A stretch of DNA of 64,000 nt from Oceanobacillus salinisoli (GCF_009733865.1 NZ_WOFB01000002.1:62001-126000); one strand, 5' to 3'. Counted from the stretch's first letter, positions 8,001-16,880 are shown. Made by a program: numbers and translations. The notes: generated from the letters alone by a model not told the origin.

Positions 8001-9476
8001 ATGGAAAAAATAGATGGAACAAGCCTTGGTATGGTCGAGCGAAATATTCAAAAAATGAAAGAAGTATTTCCCGAAGCTTTTACTGGTACCAAGCTAAATC
8101 TTAATAAACTGCTCACACTATTAGGAGAGAATACGGAAGAGAGTCAGCGCTATGAATTTACTTGGCATGGGAAAAATGATGCCATTCGCTTGGCCTATGA
8201 AGCCCCGACCAATATGTTAAAACCAAACCGCTCCAAGAGTATCGACTGGGATACGACAGAGAATCTATACATTGAAGGAGATAATCTGGAAGTATTACGC
8301 CTTCTGCAGCAATCTCATCTAGAACAAGTCAAAATGATTTATATTGACCCCCCTTACAATACTGGAATGGATTTTATTTATAAAGATGATTTCAGTGAAA
8401 CTCTCAGCAACTACAAAACAAACAATGACACTACAGAGCTATATGGCAGATTTCATACAAACTGGTTGAATTATATGTACCCAAGATTACTATTGGCCAA
8501 AAATCTATTAACAGAGGATGGCATGATTTTTATTAGTATTAGTGATAAAGAACTCTATAATCTGAAGAAAATCTGTGATGAGATTTTCGGTGAAGAAAAC
8601 TTTGTAACAACGTTTATTTGGGAGAAAAAGAAAAAGCCATCTTTTTTGGATCGAAATATTGGCTGTGTTACAGAATACATTCTCGTCTTTTCAAAGAACA
8701 ATGAAAAATCGCATGCTCTTTCTATAGAAAAAACGGAAGAAGGGAAAAAATATCCATTTAATAATGCGGGAAATACGTTGGGTGTTTTAACCTTTCCAAA
8801 AGGTACAGTAAAATTTCGATTAAAGGATTCAACGATCAAAGCGCAGGATATGTCTGCAGGCAAAATCATAACCGAGCTATTGGATGATGTCGTAATTAAA
8901 CATGGGGTCAATCAAAATATGTTTCGTCTTAAGGGGGAATGGCGTTACTCCCAGGAAAAGGTAAATGAAATTATTCGAAACGGAGAAGAAATTGTGATTA
9001 GTAAAGTTCCCTTTCGACCGAATCACGTAAAACCCGGTGGAGAAGTAAAAAAAATTAAAAACCTGTTTTCCATTACAGGCTATGGATTTCCAACCTATGA
9101 AGATGCGGACAAGGAAATAACAGACTTATTTGGGAAAAAATTATTTGATTATTCAAAGCCTGAAAAACTAATTCGCCGGTTAATCCAGTCCCTTTTATAT
9201 CAAGATGAAAAAGCAATTGTCCTGGATTTCTTCTCGGGGTCAGGTACGACTGGTGAAGCAGTTTGGCGGTTTAATAGGGAATTTGGAGGAAACCACCGAT
9301 TCATTCTTGTTCAGCTTCCAGAATTAATTGATAAAAAGTCGGTGGCATACAAAGATGGGTTTCGCACAATAAGTGAGCTTGGAAGGGAGCGGCTAATAAG
9401 GAGTAGACAAAGATTATTAAATGGCAGAAAAAATAGTGATCTAGGCTTTAAATATTTTGAATTAACGGAGAAGTAG
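8001..9476 (+). CDS. Type III-like adenine DNA methyltransferase (Mod), no partner nuclease
   Basis: A 491-residue beta-class amino-methyltransferase that would place N6-methyladenine at a short site. DPPYNTG at residues 116-122 is catalytic motif IV. DFFSGSGTTGEAVW from residue 409 is the SAM-binding motif I; the order IV then I defines the beta class. The N-terminal stretch FTWHGKNDAIRLAYEAPTN and LYIEGDNLEVLRLLQQSH are typical of type III Mod subunits. Residues about 210-380 form the variable target-recognition region. No Res helicase-nuclease gene lies next to it: a nitroreductase follows after 43 bp. The start has AGGAGATCG upstream. It is somewhat shorter than restriction-linked Mod subunits. 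An epigenetic role is inferred. Confidence 0.85.
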   Translation: MEKIDGTSLGMVERNIQKMKEVFPEAFTGTKLNLNKLLTLLGENTEESQRYEFTWHGKNDAIRLAYEAPTNMLKPNRSKSIDWDTTENLYIEGDNLEVLRLLQQSHLEQVKMIYIDPPYNTGMDFIYKDDFSETLSNYKTNNDTTELYGRFHTNWLNYMYPRLLLAKNLLTEDGMIFISISDKELYNLKKICDEIFGEENFVTTFIWEKKKKPSFLDRNIGCVTEYILVFSKNNEKSHALSIEKTEEGKKYPFNNAGNTLGVLTFPKGTVKFRLKDSTIKAQDMSAGKIITELLDDVVIKHGVNQNMFRLKGEWRYSQEKVNEIIRNGEEIVISKVPFRPNHVKPGGEVKKIKNLFSITGYGFPTYEDADKEITDLFGKKLFDYSKPEKLIRRLIQSLLYQDEKAIVLDFFSGSGTTGEAVWRFNREFGGNHRFILVQLPELIDKKSVAYKDGFRTISELGRERLIRSRQRLLNGRKNSDLGFKYFELTEK

Positions 9477-9519
9477 CTTTTGGTTGTGTTAAAATGGAAA
9501 ATAATGGTGGGGATAAAAA

Positions 9520-10044
9520 ATGAATGTTTTTCAAGCTATTCAGGAAAGAAGAGAGATTACGAAGTATAGTGATCAATTGATTCCGGATGATAAGCTGAAG
9601 AAAGTAGAAGATGCTGGATATTATGCGCCAACAGGGAATAATCTGCCTTCGAAGCATATAGTCGTTGTAAAAGACCGTGTAACACTTGATAAGCTCTCGG
9701 AAACAACGCCTTATATGAAATGGCTGAAGGAAGCACCTGCTGCAATTGCTGTTACTGGAAATCCGACAGTAAGCAAATATTGGCTGCAGGATGCATCGAT
9801 TGCTTGTGCTTTTATTTGGCTGGAAGCAGTAGAAGTAGGAATTGGTTCTGCGTTCGGTGCGGTTTATCACTCGGAAGATGAAGAGGAATCCATAAAGAGG
9901 GAAAATCATGTTCGTGCGCTATTAAATTTACCAGAAGAGCAGCGAGTGGTTGCGGTACTAGGATTAGGCTATCCGAAAGAGAATCCAAAGCCAAAGAATC
10001 ATATTCCTAGAGAAGAAGTGGTATCGTATGAGAAATTTAGCTAA
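9520..10044 (+). CDS. Nitroreductase-family flavoprotein
   Basis: A 174-residue FMN-dependent oxidoreductase. The N-terminus MNVFQAIQERREITKYSDQL carries the Arg-rich FMN-phosphate-binding pattern. YAPTGNNLPSKHIVVV is the APS/PTGNNLP substrate-FMN loop, DASIACAFIWLEAVEVGIG is the conserved dimer helix, and VVAVLGLGYPKENPKPK is the C-terminal FMN motif. It probably reduces a nitro or quinone compound with NAD(P)H; the substrate is unknown. The start follows GGTGGGG. It sits 43 bp behind the methyltransferase and could share its transcript. Confidence 0.85.
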   Translation: MNVFQAIQERREITKYSDQLIPDDKLKKVEDAGYYAPTGNNLPSKHIVVVKDRVTLDKLSETTPYMKWLKEAPAAIAVTGNPTVSKYWLQDASIACAFIWLEAVEVGIGSAFGAVYHSEDEEESIKRENHVRALLNLPEEQRVVAVLGLGYPKENPKPKNHIPREEVVSYEKFS

Positions 10045-10129
10045 TGTGGAAGCAGTGAAAGTGTAACCAGATGAGATGGTGTGTCCATTTCATTAGTTTG
10101 AAAGAATGTTTTTGGTTTACGAATTACAT

Positions 10130-10215
10130 ACATTGGGAATCAGGAAATGCTCCCCATCTGATAAAGTGAATCTTTAATGAAGTGGGGGCATACAGCCAGT
10201 AATCAGTGATAAACA
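10130..10215. repeat. Dispersed hairpin repeat, family G, copy 1
   Basis: In the 407-bp gap 10045-10451, ATGCTCCCCA pairs with TGGGGGCAT, followed by ACAGCCAGTAATCA. A related ...CAGCCAGTTAATCA segment occurs on the - strand at 28930-28955 and 46607-46690. The rest of the gap is otherwise unremarkable except for the SigB-like promoter. Confidence 0.45.
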
Positions 10216-10355
10216 TGATTCCACCAGCCCAATCAATTCCAGACAACTATGGATAAAGCTGAAAAGATAGAATCTGCCGCATTTACACCTCCCTTTCTAT
10301 ACTTCTGGTGTATAATGCTGGAGCGAATAAGCTGTCTATAAAATTAGATACCATG

Positions 10356-10380
10356 GTTTAGACGAGTGTAAAGAGGGTAT
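10356..10380 (+). promoter_or_regulatory. SigB-like promoter
   Basis: GTTTAG (10356-10361), a 13-bp spacer and GGGTAT (10375-10380) fit the general-stress sigma factor B consensus GTTTAA-N12-15-GGGTAT with one mismatch. Predicted start near 10387, about 65 bases ahead of the PC4-like gene. Confidence 0.45.
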
Positions 10381-10451
10381 TCTAGAAAAAGGTGTTGTTT
10401 GTTTAACGATTCAAGTTAATAAAGAAGTATATGAATAAAGGAGAGATCGCG

Positions 10452-10670
10452 ATGGCAGATTTAAAATACGATATTATCGAAAAGATTGCAGTACTTTCTG
10501 AATCACCTAAGGGATGGACTAAAGAGTTAAATCTCATTAGCTGGAATGGCAGAGATCCAAAATACGACTTGAGGGATTGGGCACCAGATAAGGATAAAAT
10601 GGGAAAAGGTGTCACCCTAACCAAAGAAGAGTTATTAAATTTAAAAGCAACTCTAGCAGAATGGGAGTAA
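10452..10670 (+). CDS. YdbC/PC4-family single-stranded nucleic acid-binding protein
   Basis: A 72-residue protein. ATG 10452 is chosen because AAAGGAGAGA precedes it; a start at 10431 lies on the ribosome-binding site itself. The sequence MADLKYDIIEKIAVLSESP, LISWNGRDPKYDLRDWAPD and GKGVTLTKEELLNLK fits the bacterial YdbC relatives of the eukaryotic co-activator PC4, small dimers that bind single-stranded DNA. The WNGRDPKYDLRDW stretch is the family hallmark. A SigB-like promoter upstream hints at stress induction. It lies upstream of a tRNA gene that has its own promoter. Confidence 0.8.
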   Translation: MADLKYDIIEKIAVLSESPKGWTKELNLISWNGRDPKYDLRDWAPDKDKMGKGVTLTKEELLNLKATLAEWE

Positions 10671-10695
10671 TATAACAATCATTGACAAAAGAGTC

Positions 10696-10724
10696 TTGCA
10701 ATTCATTTTGGGATATGGTAAAAT
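10696..10724 (+). promoter_or_regulatory. Promoter of tRNA-Lys
   Basis: TTGCAA (10696-10701), a 17-bp spacer and TAAAAT (10719-10724), 22 bp before the mature tRNA 5' end. Confidence 0.6.
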
Positions 10725-10745
10725 AAAATAATCGCAATTGGATAC

Positions 10746-10818
<73 letters not shown>

Positions 10819-10824
10819 TAATAA

Positions 10825-10868
10825 AAAAAGAGAGAGGTTAGGCTCTAGAGTCTAACCTCTCTCTTTTT
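10825..10868 (+). terminator. Terminator of tRNA-Lys
   Basis: AGAGAGAGGTTAG and CTAACCTCTCTCT form a 13-bp stem followed by six T residues. Confidence 0.9.
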
Positions 10869-10884
10869 TCCTGGAAAATATAAA

Positions 10885-10995
10885 TTTTAGCAAGAAGTCG
10901 GTTCAACGTAGTTAAATTTTAACACCCCAAGTATAAGAAAAACGGATAAAAATGTCCTCGCCGTGTTTCAAGATGATTCAGTGAAGTAGCCCCCA
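10885..10995 (+). repeat. Dispersed repeat, family F, copy 1
   Basis: In the 322-bp stretch between the tRNA gene and the next gene. About 110 bp align with 33887-33999: shared segments include TTGGTTC/TCGGTTC, CCCAAGTAT, AAAAATGT and GATTCAGTGAAG/TATTCAGTGAAG in the same order and spacing. No coding potential is evident. The remaining 10996-11140 shows nothing I can name. Confidence 0.6.
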
Positions 10996-11140
10996 CGCAA
11001 AGCTACATGAAAAAAATTTGAATTCAAGACGTCGCTATGCTAATAGGAGAGCTATGAGTTTTTCTTAGGACGCTGGGTTTTTAAAGGTTAAATTTCATAG
11101 TAAAATAATAGAAAAATATACTGGAAGTTGGTAGATTCAT

Positions 11141-11536
11141 ATGAAAGAGATTGTGTTGGCAATGGCAGATGCTGTAAATGAGATTCATGATATTCTCATA
11201 GATATTTTTGGGTTTCATATGACCGATAAGGAGCTGCATTTTTGGATTATTGGAGTTATTGGAATGTTTACGTTTTTAGTCGTATATTTCTTCTTTAAAT
11301 GGATTGCAAGAATGAAGTGGAGTATTACGATTTTGTCGTTTATCTATACGTTTACGGGAATGGTTGTTTTAGTATTTGCGATTGAGCTGCAGCAGGCGAT
11401 AACGAATCGCGGAAACATGGAATTCGCCGATGCGGTTGCCGGGTTATGGGGATTTGTTGTCTTATTTATGATCTATGCGGTGGTTGGTCTGATCATTTAT
11501 GGATTTAGAAAGTGGATGAATAAGAAAAGAGGCTAA
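11141..11536 (+). CDS. Uncharacterised membrane protein, 131 aa, three TM helices
   Basis: The protein starts MKEIVLAMADAVNEIHDILI, then has three hydrophobic helices at residues about 33-52, 60-81 and 102-121, with a positively charged end (FRKWMNKKRG). I do not recognise a family with confidence. A weak GGAAG ribosome-binding site precedes the ATG. It stands alone, with a terminator behind it, upstream of the cydCD genes but separated from them by a repeat array. Confidence 0.6.
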   Translation: MKEIVLAMADAVNEIHDILIDIFGFHMTDKELHFWIIGVIGMFTFLVVYFFFKWIARMKWSITILSFIYTFTGMVVLVFAIELQQAITNRGNMEFADAVAGLWGFVVLFMIYAVVGLIIYGFRKWMNKKRG

Positions 11537-11540
11537 TGTT

Positions 11541-11597
11541 TGAAAAAGAACAGCTGTAAAATTCTGATGTGAATTAGCAGTTGTTCTTTTTCTTTTT
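11541..11597 (+). terminator. Terminator after the 131-aa membrane protein gene
   Basis: AAAAAGAACAGCTG pairs imperfectly with CAGTTGTTCTTTTT across a loop of about 25 bases; the T-rich 3' arm continues. Confidence 0.65.
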
Positions 11598-11633
11598 ATC
11601 ACATAGTTGAGTAATGGTATTTCTGATGAGTTG

Positions 11634-11773
11634 CTACTAGTTGCGGAAGATAAAATTTAGCTTTCATGTGAGGAATTCAGCTTTCGCGGAAATAATTCAG
11701 CCATCATGCAGAGAATTCAGCTTTCGTGTGAATAATTCAACTGTTGCGGGGCATCAAACAGCTTTCGTGTAGT
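11634..11773. repeat. 20-bp-period repeat array, family C
   Basis: About seven degenerate units; those starting at 11654, 11674, 11694, 11714 and 11734 are exactly 20 bp apart and share AATTCAGC followed by TTTCGNG-like cores. It fills much of the 370-bp gap before cydC. The sequence differs from families A and B. Confidence 0.75.
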
Positions 11774-11906
11774 CTGGATTTATTACCAGATTATGGTAAT
11801 AAGATACTAACTGTAATATGAAGTATTAATTATGTATACACTGTTAAAATAACGCTATTCTTACATATTTAGTAACGTGTCAGAAAATGATTCAGGGGGC
11901 ACAGCA

Positions 11907-13628
11907 ATGTTAAAGCTAAAAGAGATGGCTAAAAAACAGAAAGGGAATCTTATACTTTTAGGGGTTTATGCTTTCTTCTCGGGTGCTTCCATCCTTGGAC
12001 AAGCCTATTTATTCGCTACAATTATTGACGGTGTATTCCTTAAGGGTGTTCCTTTTTCTGACATCACTACATTATTAGCCGGATTGCTGTTTGTTCTTTT
12101 TGCAAGAACGTTATTTAACTATCTTATAGGGAAAACAGGGATAAAGATGGCTTCGAGGGTGAAAAGAGGTCTTCGTCAATTTCTTCTTCGTACTTATTCC
12201 AATACAACGCTTCAGTCTTCTATCCACGGACAATCTGGACAAAAAGTAAGTGTCCTGTTGGATGCAGTAGATAAAGTGGATAGCTATTTTAGCAAATATA
12301 TCCCGAAAATCTTTCAGGCAACCATCATTCCAGTATTGATCTTCATCGTTATATTTTTTGAGCATGTACCGACAGGAGTGATTATTCTAATTACTGCACC
12401 ATTTATCCCAATATATATGGTGGTTATCGGTTTTAAAACGAAGGATAAATCAGAAGAACAGCTACATAAAATGGCAGCTTTTTCAGGGAAGTTTCTCGAT
12501 ACATTACAAGGTCTGACTACATTAAAATTATTTGGCCACTCTCAAAAACAAAAAGAAGAAATCAGAAAAAGCAGTTTGGAGTTTCGAGATGCTACGATGG
12601 ATGTATTAAAAATTGCCTTTCAAAATTCTCTAATATTAGAGTTTGTTTCTATGTTAAGTATTGGATTGATTGCATTGGAAGTTGCGATTCGAATGATTAT
12701 TTTTCAGGATTTGAGCTTTTATACAGGGTTTCTCATGCTCATATTGGCACCGGAGTTTTATAATAAGCTGAAAGAATTGGGCAGTGCATTTCATACAGGA
12801 AAAGGCAGTATAGGTGCAGCTAATGTGATAGAAGAGGAGCTGGAAAATACATTTGCTCCTGTTACGTGGGGAGAGGAGCACTTAGATGAAAAAACACCGC
12901 CAACTATCGTTTTAAGTAAAGCTGGTTTTCGTTATGGGGATGCTGGATTTAGTCTGACAAACATAAATCTTGTCATCCATCCTTATGAAAATGTGGCAAT
13001 TGTCGGCAAAACCGGTTCTGGTAAAACAACGTTATTGCATGTTCTTGCTGGACTATTTCCATTAACGGCAGGAAAAATACTCATTAACGGAAATCCTCGG
13101 GATATGTACAAGGAAGAAGAATGGTTTGGAGGTGTAAGCTATATTTCCCAATCTCCTTATTTGTTTTCGGGAACGATTGCTGAAAATATTGCTGTCGGTT
13201 CTCGGCATTCTACGACAATGGAAGAAATCGAACATGCTGGGGAAAAAGCCGGAATAGCTGAAGTAGTACGGTCTTTGGCAGATGGTTATGATACGAAAAT
13301 CGGGGAGGTAGGGAGAGGACTTTCTGGTGGAGAAAAACAGCGGATTGCGATTGCCCGAGCTTTTTTAAAACGGCCATCTGTCATTTTATTTGATGAGCCT
13401 ACAACAGGATTAGACCTTTATACGGAGCGGATTTTACAGGAATCGCTGGATGAATTATCGAGGAATGCCACCGTTATTACTGTGGCCCATCGGCTGCATA
13501 CGATTCAGCGTGCAGATAAAATTATGGTGATGGAGGACGGAAAAATCATTACAGCTGGTACCCATCAGGAGCTATTGAATCATGCGTTATACAAAAGGAT
13601 GGTTTCTGTTCAGCAGGGAGGTGCTTAA
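11907..13628 (+). CDS. cydC: Cytochrome bd assembly ABC exporter, subunit CydC (Bacillus naming; CydD in E. coli)
   Basis: A 573-residue half-transporter: six TM helices in residues about 15-300 and an ATPase domain behind them. VAIVGKTGSGKTT is Walker A, LSGGEKQRIAIARAFL the ABC signature, and VILFDEPTTGLD Walker B, followed by the H-loop TVAHR. With CydD it moves thiol or haem-related cargo across the membrane, needed to assemble the cytochrome bd oxidase. ATG 11907 follows GGGGG seven bases upstream; a GTG at 11877 lacks such a site. CydD begins two bases after its stop. The oxidase genes cydABS converge from the other strand. Confidence 0.88.
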   Translation: MLKLKEMAKKQKGNLILLGVYAFFSGASILGQAYLFATIIDGVFLKGVPFSDITTLLAGLLFVLFARTLFNYLIGKTGIKMASRVKRGLRQFLLRTYSNTTLQSSIHGQSGQKVSVLLDAVDKVDSYFSKYIPKIFQATIIPVLIFIVIFFEHVPTGVIILITAPFIPIYMVVIGFKTKDKSEEQLHKMAAFSGKFLDTLQGLTTLKLFGHSQKQKEEIRKSSLEFRDATMDVLKIAFQNSLILEFVSMLSIGLIALEVAIRMIIFQDLSFYTGFLMLILAPEFYNKLKELGSAFHTGKGSIGAANVIEEELENTFAPVTWGEEHLDEKTPPTIVLSKAGFRYGDAGFSLTNINLVIHPYENVAIVGKTGSGKTTLLHVLAGLFPLTAGKILINGNPRDMYKEEEWFGGVSYISQSPYLFSGTIAENIAVGSRHSTTMEEIEHAGEKAGIAEVVRSLADGYDTKIGEVGRGLSGGEKQRIAIARAFLKRPSVILFDEPTTGLDLYTERILQESLDELSRNATVITVAHRLHTIQRADKIMVMEDGKIITAGTHQELLNHALYKRMVSVQQGGA

Positions 13629-13629
13629 C

Positions 13630-15357
13630 GTGAAAGATTTAGGAACGATTGTCAAAATCATGTTTCGTGAGAAAAGGGATATCTATTTATCAGTACTGTG
13701 TGGTTTTATTGCGGGAATAACTGCAGTTGGTCTCTTTGCATCGAGTGGATATTTAATTTCCAAATCTGCATTTGCCCCGCCAATCTATACGCTAATGATT
13801 CTAGTTGCATCGGTAAAGCTGCTGGGAATTATTTCTGCAGTAAGCCGCTACGGGGAACGTTATTTTTCCCATCGCGGAACGTTTACGATGTTAAGCAATT
13901 TACGTAGTTCCTTTTATGAAAAAATCGAACCATTGGTACCCCGTGTATTTCATCAATATCGAAGTGGAGATCTTTTAGCGAGAATAGTAGGGGATATTGA
14001 AACGTTGCAGAATTTCTTCCTGTTGGTTTTTTATCCGCCAATCGTAACCGCTCTTATCTTTGTTTGCACCATTTTTATTGCTATGTTTTTTTCAATGGAA
14101 GCAGCGCTCATTATTTTTATTGGATTTATTTTGACGACAATTATTGTACCAGCGCTTTTCTTACTAAGGCAACGAAAGTTTCAGCTTAAAGTAAGGAACA
14201 GTCGCAGCAGATTTTCAATCGAGATAACTGAATTTCTTTATGGATACCGGGATTTGAAAATATATCAGCAAGTAGAAGGGAAGGAGCATCAGCTAAATCT
14301 GTCATCTGATGCGTATTTAAAGGAACAGGAAAGAGAAGAAATCCATCATTTGTTTGGCGAATCTGTCAATACCTTTCTATCCTTAAGTATATCGTTTATC
14401 GTTTTAGGAACTGGAGCTTATTTGGTTAGTGAAGGACAGCTGGATGGAATCTTCCTGGCCATGCTCGTCATGATATCTTTAACCGTTTTTGAAAATGTTA
14501 CGACAATTGCAGCGTTACCTGGTCATTTAGAAGATAACAAACAAGCAGCTGCTCGCTTAAATAAGGTTGTAAGTTATGAGGAAGTGCAGGAATCAGATGT
14601 TGGGAAAGCTAAGCTAATCATACAAAGTGCTCCTTCCTTGGAGGTAGAAAATCTGACATTTACTTTTCCTGATCAGTCGAGAAAGGCGCTTTCCAATATT
14701 TCGTTGAGACTTCCTGCAGGTTCGAAAACCGCAATTGTTGGTCCAAGTGGGTCCGGAAAGTCAACACTCATGCAATTAATCATGTATTTATATCCAATCG
14801 CTGATGGGGAGATTCGTATCAATGATCAGCCCTACCGTCAACTAAACAAGGAAAGTATTTGGAAACATACGAACATCGTGCTTCAGGAAAATCATTTCTT
14901 TTTCGGAACAATTCGCGATAATTTACTGTTAGATGCAAAGACAGCGGATGATGACATCCTTCAGGTATTGGAAAAAGTAAAACTTGGCCATTTTTCTTTG
15001 GATGATTCTGTATTAGAGAAGGGGGAAAATCTTTCAGGGGGCGAAAAGCAGCGTTTGGCCATTGCACGGATTTTTTTGAAGAAAGCACCCTTATGGCTTC
15101 TTGATGAACCGACCTCCTCCTTGGATGCTATTACAGAGGCGGAAATTTATCAGCATCTTTTTTCTTTAGCAGAAAAGGATACGCTTGTCCTGATTAGTCA
15201 TCGATTACAGGGATTAGAAGAGATGGATCAGATTGTCGTAATGGATCGAGGAAGAATTGTGGAGATGGGGAATTATCATGAATTGATGGAGATGAGAGGC
15301 TATTTTTACGGGATGAAGCAAATTGAAAAGAGTGTGTTTACTTGGGGAGTTACTTGA
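13630..15357 (+). CDS. cydD: Cytochrome bd assembly ABC exporter, subunit CydD (Bacillus naming; CydC in E. coli)
   Basis: The partner half-transporter, 575 residues. GTG 13630 has GGGAGGTGC seven to ten bases upstream, inside the end of cydC; longer readings from 13582 overlap cydC without a ribosome-binding site. TM region, then TAIVGPSGSGKST (Walker A), ENLSGGEKQRLAIARIFL (signature) and LWLLDEPTSSLD (Walker B), then ISHRLQ. The SRYGERYFSHRGTFTMLSNLR stretch of TM2-3 is characteristic of this subunit. It forms a heterodimer with the preceding gene product. Confidence 0.88.
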   Translation: MKDLGTIVKIMFREKRDIYLSVLCGFIAGITAVGLFASSGYLISKSAFAPPIYTLMILVASVKLLGIISAVSRYGERYFSHRGTFTMLSNLRSSFYEKIEPLVPRVFHQYRSGDLLARIVGDIETLQNFFLLVFYPPIVTALIFVCTIFIAMFFSMEAALIIFIGFILTTIIVPALFLLRQRKFQLKVRNSRSRFSIEITEFLYGYRDLKIYQQVEGKEHQLNLSSDAYLKEQEREEIHHLFGESVNTFLSLSISFIVLGTGAYLVSEGQLDGIFLAMLVMISLTVFENVTTIAALPGHLEDNKQAAARLNKVVSYEEVQESDVGKAKLIIQSAPSLEVENLTFTFPDQSRKALSNISLRLPAGSKTAIVGPSGSGKSTLMQLIMYLYPIADGEIRINDQPYRQLNKESIWKHTNIVLQENHFFFGTIRDNLLLDAKTADDDILQVLEKVKLGHFSLDDSVLEKGENLSGGEKQRLAIARIFLKKAPLWLLDEPTSSLDAITEAEIYQHLFSLAEKDTLVLISHRLQGLEEMDQIVVMDRGRIVEMGNYHELMEMRGYFYGMKQIEKSVFTWGVT

Positions 15358-15447
15358 ATCCTGAATAGCGGGGGCTTCTCACGCGATATTTGCAGAAAGT
15401 CGTGCACAGAAAATAATAGGAGCTGAATTATCAGCTCCTATCCCTGC

Positions 15448-15663
15448 TTAATACCCCTCTTGATCTCCTTCTTTAATGGATGCTGCAGCTGAAATATCCT
15501 CTTCTTCCACTCTTTCCAATTTATCTGCTTGACCGGCATTTTCAATGTCACCTGTTGCTTTGTATCCCGCAATTTCGGTATTGGAAGTAGTTCCGTAAAG
15601 TCCCATTCCACCAAGTTTGACGTTAATTTTTTCATTCGTTTTTTCTTTGTTGTTCTTTGCCAT
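15448..15663 (-). CDS. Small hydrophilic protein of unknown function, 71 aa
   Basis: The ATG at 15663 follows an excellent AGGAGGTGG site, which supports translation of this frame rather than the overlapping one. The product starts MAKNNKEKTNEKINVKLGGM, is rich in Gly, Lys and Glu, has no membrane segment, and ends ASIKEGDQEGY. It resembles the small, disordered proteins common in sporulating bacilli, but I recognise no family with confidence. It lies at the convergence point of cydCD and cydABS, 73 bp behind cydS, and could be co-transcribed with cydABS. Confidence 0.6.
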   Translation of the reverse strand: MAKNNKEKTNEKINVKLGGMGLYGTTSNTEIAGYKATGDIENAGQADKLERVEEEDISAAASIKEGDQEGY

Positions 15664-15735
15664 TTATTCCACCTCCTATCGGTAATTTAACCAAAGGAGT
15701 TGAAAATTATAGATGTTAAATAGGGCAACATGGAT

Positions 15736-15849
15736 TCACTCGTCTTCCTCTATAGCAGGTGAATCTTTTAGTGCTGCCCAGAAAGAAATGACAATGGCCG
15801 CAATGGTAATAATAATTGGAGCAACAAAAATTAAAAAGTCATCAAACAA
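15736..15849 (-). CDS. cydS: Cytochrome bd oxidase small subunit CydS
   Basis: A 37-residue single-TM protein directly behind cydB. The TTG at 15847-15849 is preferred: AAAGGAG lies eight bases ahead, whereas a GTG at 15858 overlaps that site. The text FDDFLIFVAPIIITIAAIVI followed by SFWAALKD aligns with the CydS subunit known from the Geobacillus thermodenitrificans bd oxidase structure as I recall it (FLIMYAP..., FWVGLKD). CydS packs against CydA near the haem and stabilises the complex. It begins six bases after the cydB stop, implying translational coupling. Confidence 0.82.
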   Translation of the reverse strand: MFDDFLIFVAPIIITIAAIVISFWAALKDSPAIEEDE

Positions 15850-15854
15850 ATCCT

Positions 15855-16880
15855 TCACTCCTTTTGTTCCTTCGTTCCTCGTACATAATTTTTATTGAAT
15901 AAAAACAGTTTTAACACAAGATATAAAGAAGGCAGTAGTAAGGCCAGGCCGAGAATAAACACAACCACCAGCGAGATAGCCATCGCTCGATTTGTAAACC
16001 CTTCGTGAATCGTCAAATGTGGGTAGAGTAGGTATGGATAATGGGAAATGCCATATGCGTAAAAAGCAAGTGCAAATTGTCCAAATAAGAGCCAAACTGC
16101 TGTCCCATAATTTTTGCGTTTCCAGATGAACCAAACGGTTAGTGCCCAGAGCAAAAAGGATAATCCAAACACCCACCAAAGGTCCACTAATCTCTCATAG
16201 TGCTCAGGATTATGAAAACGTAATTCATATACAATACCACCAGCTGTTACAATCAAAGGCAATGCCCAAATCAATGCATACCGGCGCATGAGTTTTGTTG
16301 CTTCGTCATCGCCTGTCTGGTTAGCATACCAAGTAAGAAACACAGCGGAAATATATAAAACTGCAACAATGCTCAATATGACAATTGACCATGATAATGG
16401 ACTGGTAAACAATGCCCAGTAATCAAGAACGGGATTTCCGTCTTCGATAAAGACAAACCCACCTTCTGAAATCGCCAGTACGGTAGATAAGGCTGCAGGA
16501 ATCAATAATCCTGTTAATCCATACAAAAAAGCATAACCCTTATGTCCCTTGGAACCATATGTTTCAAAAGCATAATAGGACCCACGGATGGCCAGCAAAA
16601 TGAGTCCAATACTTCCAGGAACAAGGAAAATGGTTCCGATATAATAAGCAGTTTGTGGAAAAAAACCAACAATACCCACGAAAAAGAATACGAAAAATAC
16701 GTTGGTAATTTCCCATACTGGTGAAAGGTAACGCTGGATTACTTTTGATAAAATATGCTCTCTACCGGTGATGATACTATATGCATTAAAGAAACCTGCA
16801 CCATAGTCAATCGAACCGATGATCACATAACCAAACAGAAATGTCCAAAGTACTGAAATTCCCAAAATTTCTAAGCTCAT
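15855..16880 (-). CDS. cydB: Cytochrome bd menaquinol oxidase subunit II, CydB (YthB-type)
   Basis: A 341-residue membrane protein with eight or nine TM helices. The start MSLEILGISVLWTFLFGYVI and the GSIDYGAGFFNAYS stretch (DYG motif near the N-terminus) mark the cydB family. Length matches the Geobacillus/YthB-type subunit. It pairs with CydA to form the oxidase that reduces O2 with menaquinol without pumping protons. The start overlaps the cydA stop by four bases (ATGA). The gene order cydA-cydB-cydS is compact, with all three on the - strand. Confidence 0.9.
   Translation of the reverse strand: MSLEILGISVLWTFLFGYVIIGSIDYGAGFFNAYSIITGREHILSKVIQRYLSPVWEITNVFFVFFFVGIVGFFPQTAYYIGTIFLVPGSIGLILLAIRGSYYAFETYGSKGHKGYAFLYGLTGLLIPAALSTVLAISEGGFVFIEDGNPVLDYWALFTSPLSWSIVILSIVAVLYISAVFLTWYANQTGDDEATKLMRRYALIWALPLIVTAGGIVYELRFHNPEHYERLVDLWWVFGLSFLLWALTVWFIWKRKNYGTAVWLLFGQFALAFYAYGISHYPYLLYPHLTIHEGFTNRAMAISLVVVFILGLALLLPSLYLVLKLFLFNKNYVRGTKEQKE

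Noticed and set aside
10100-10260. Trp-rich - strand reading in the nitroreductase/PC4-like gap
   Set aside because: It overlaps the family G hairpin, lacks a start with a ribosome-binding site, and is probably a repeat translated by chance.
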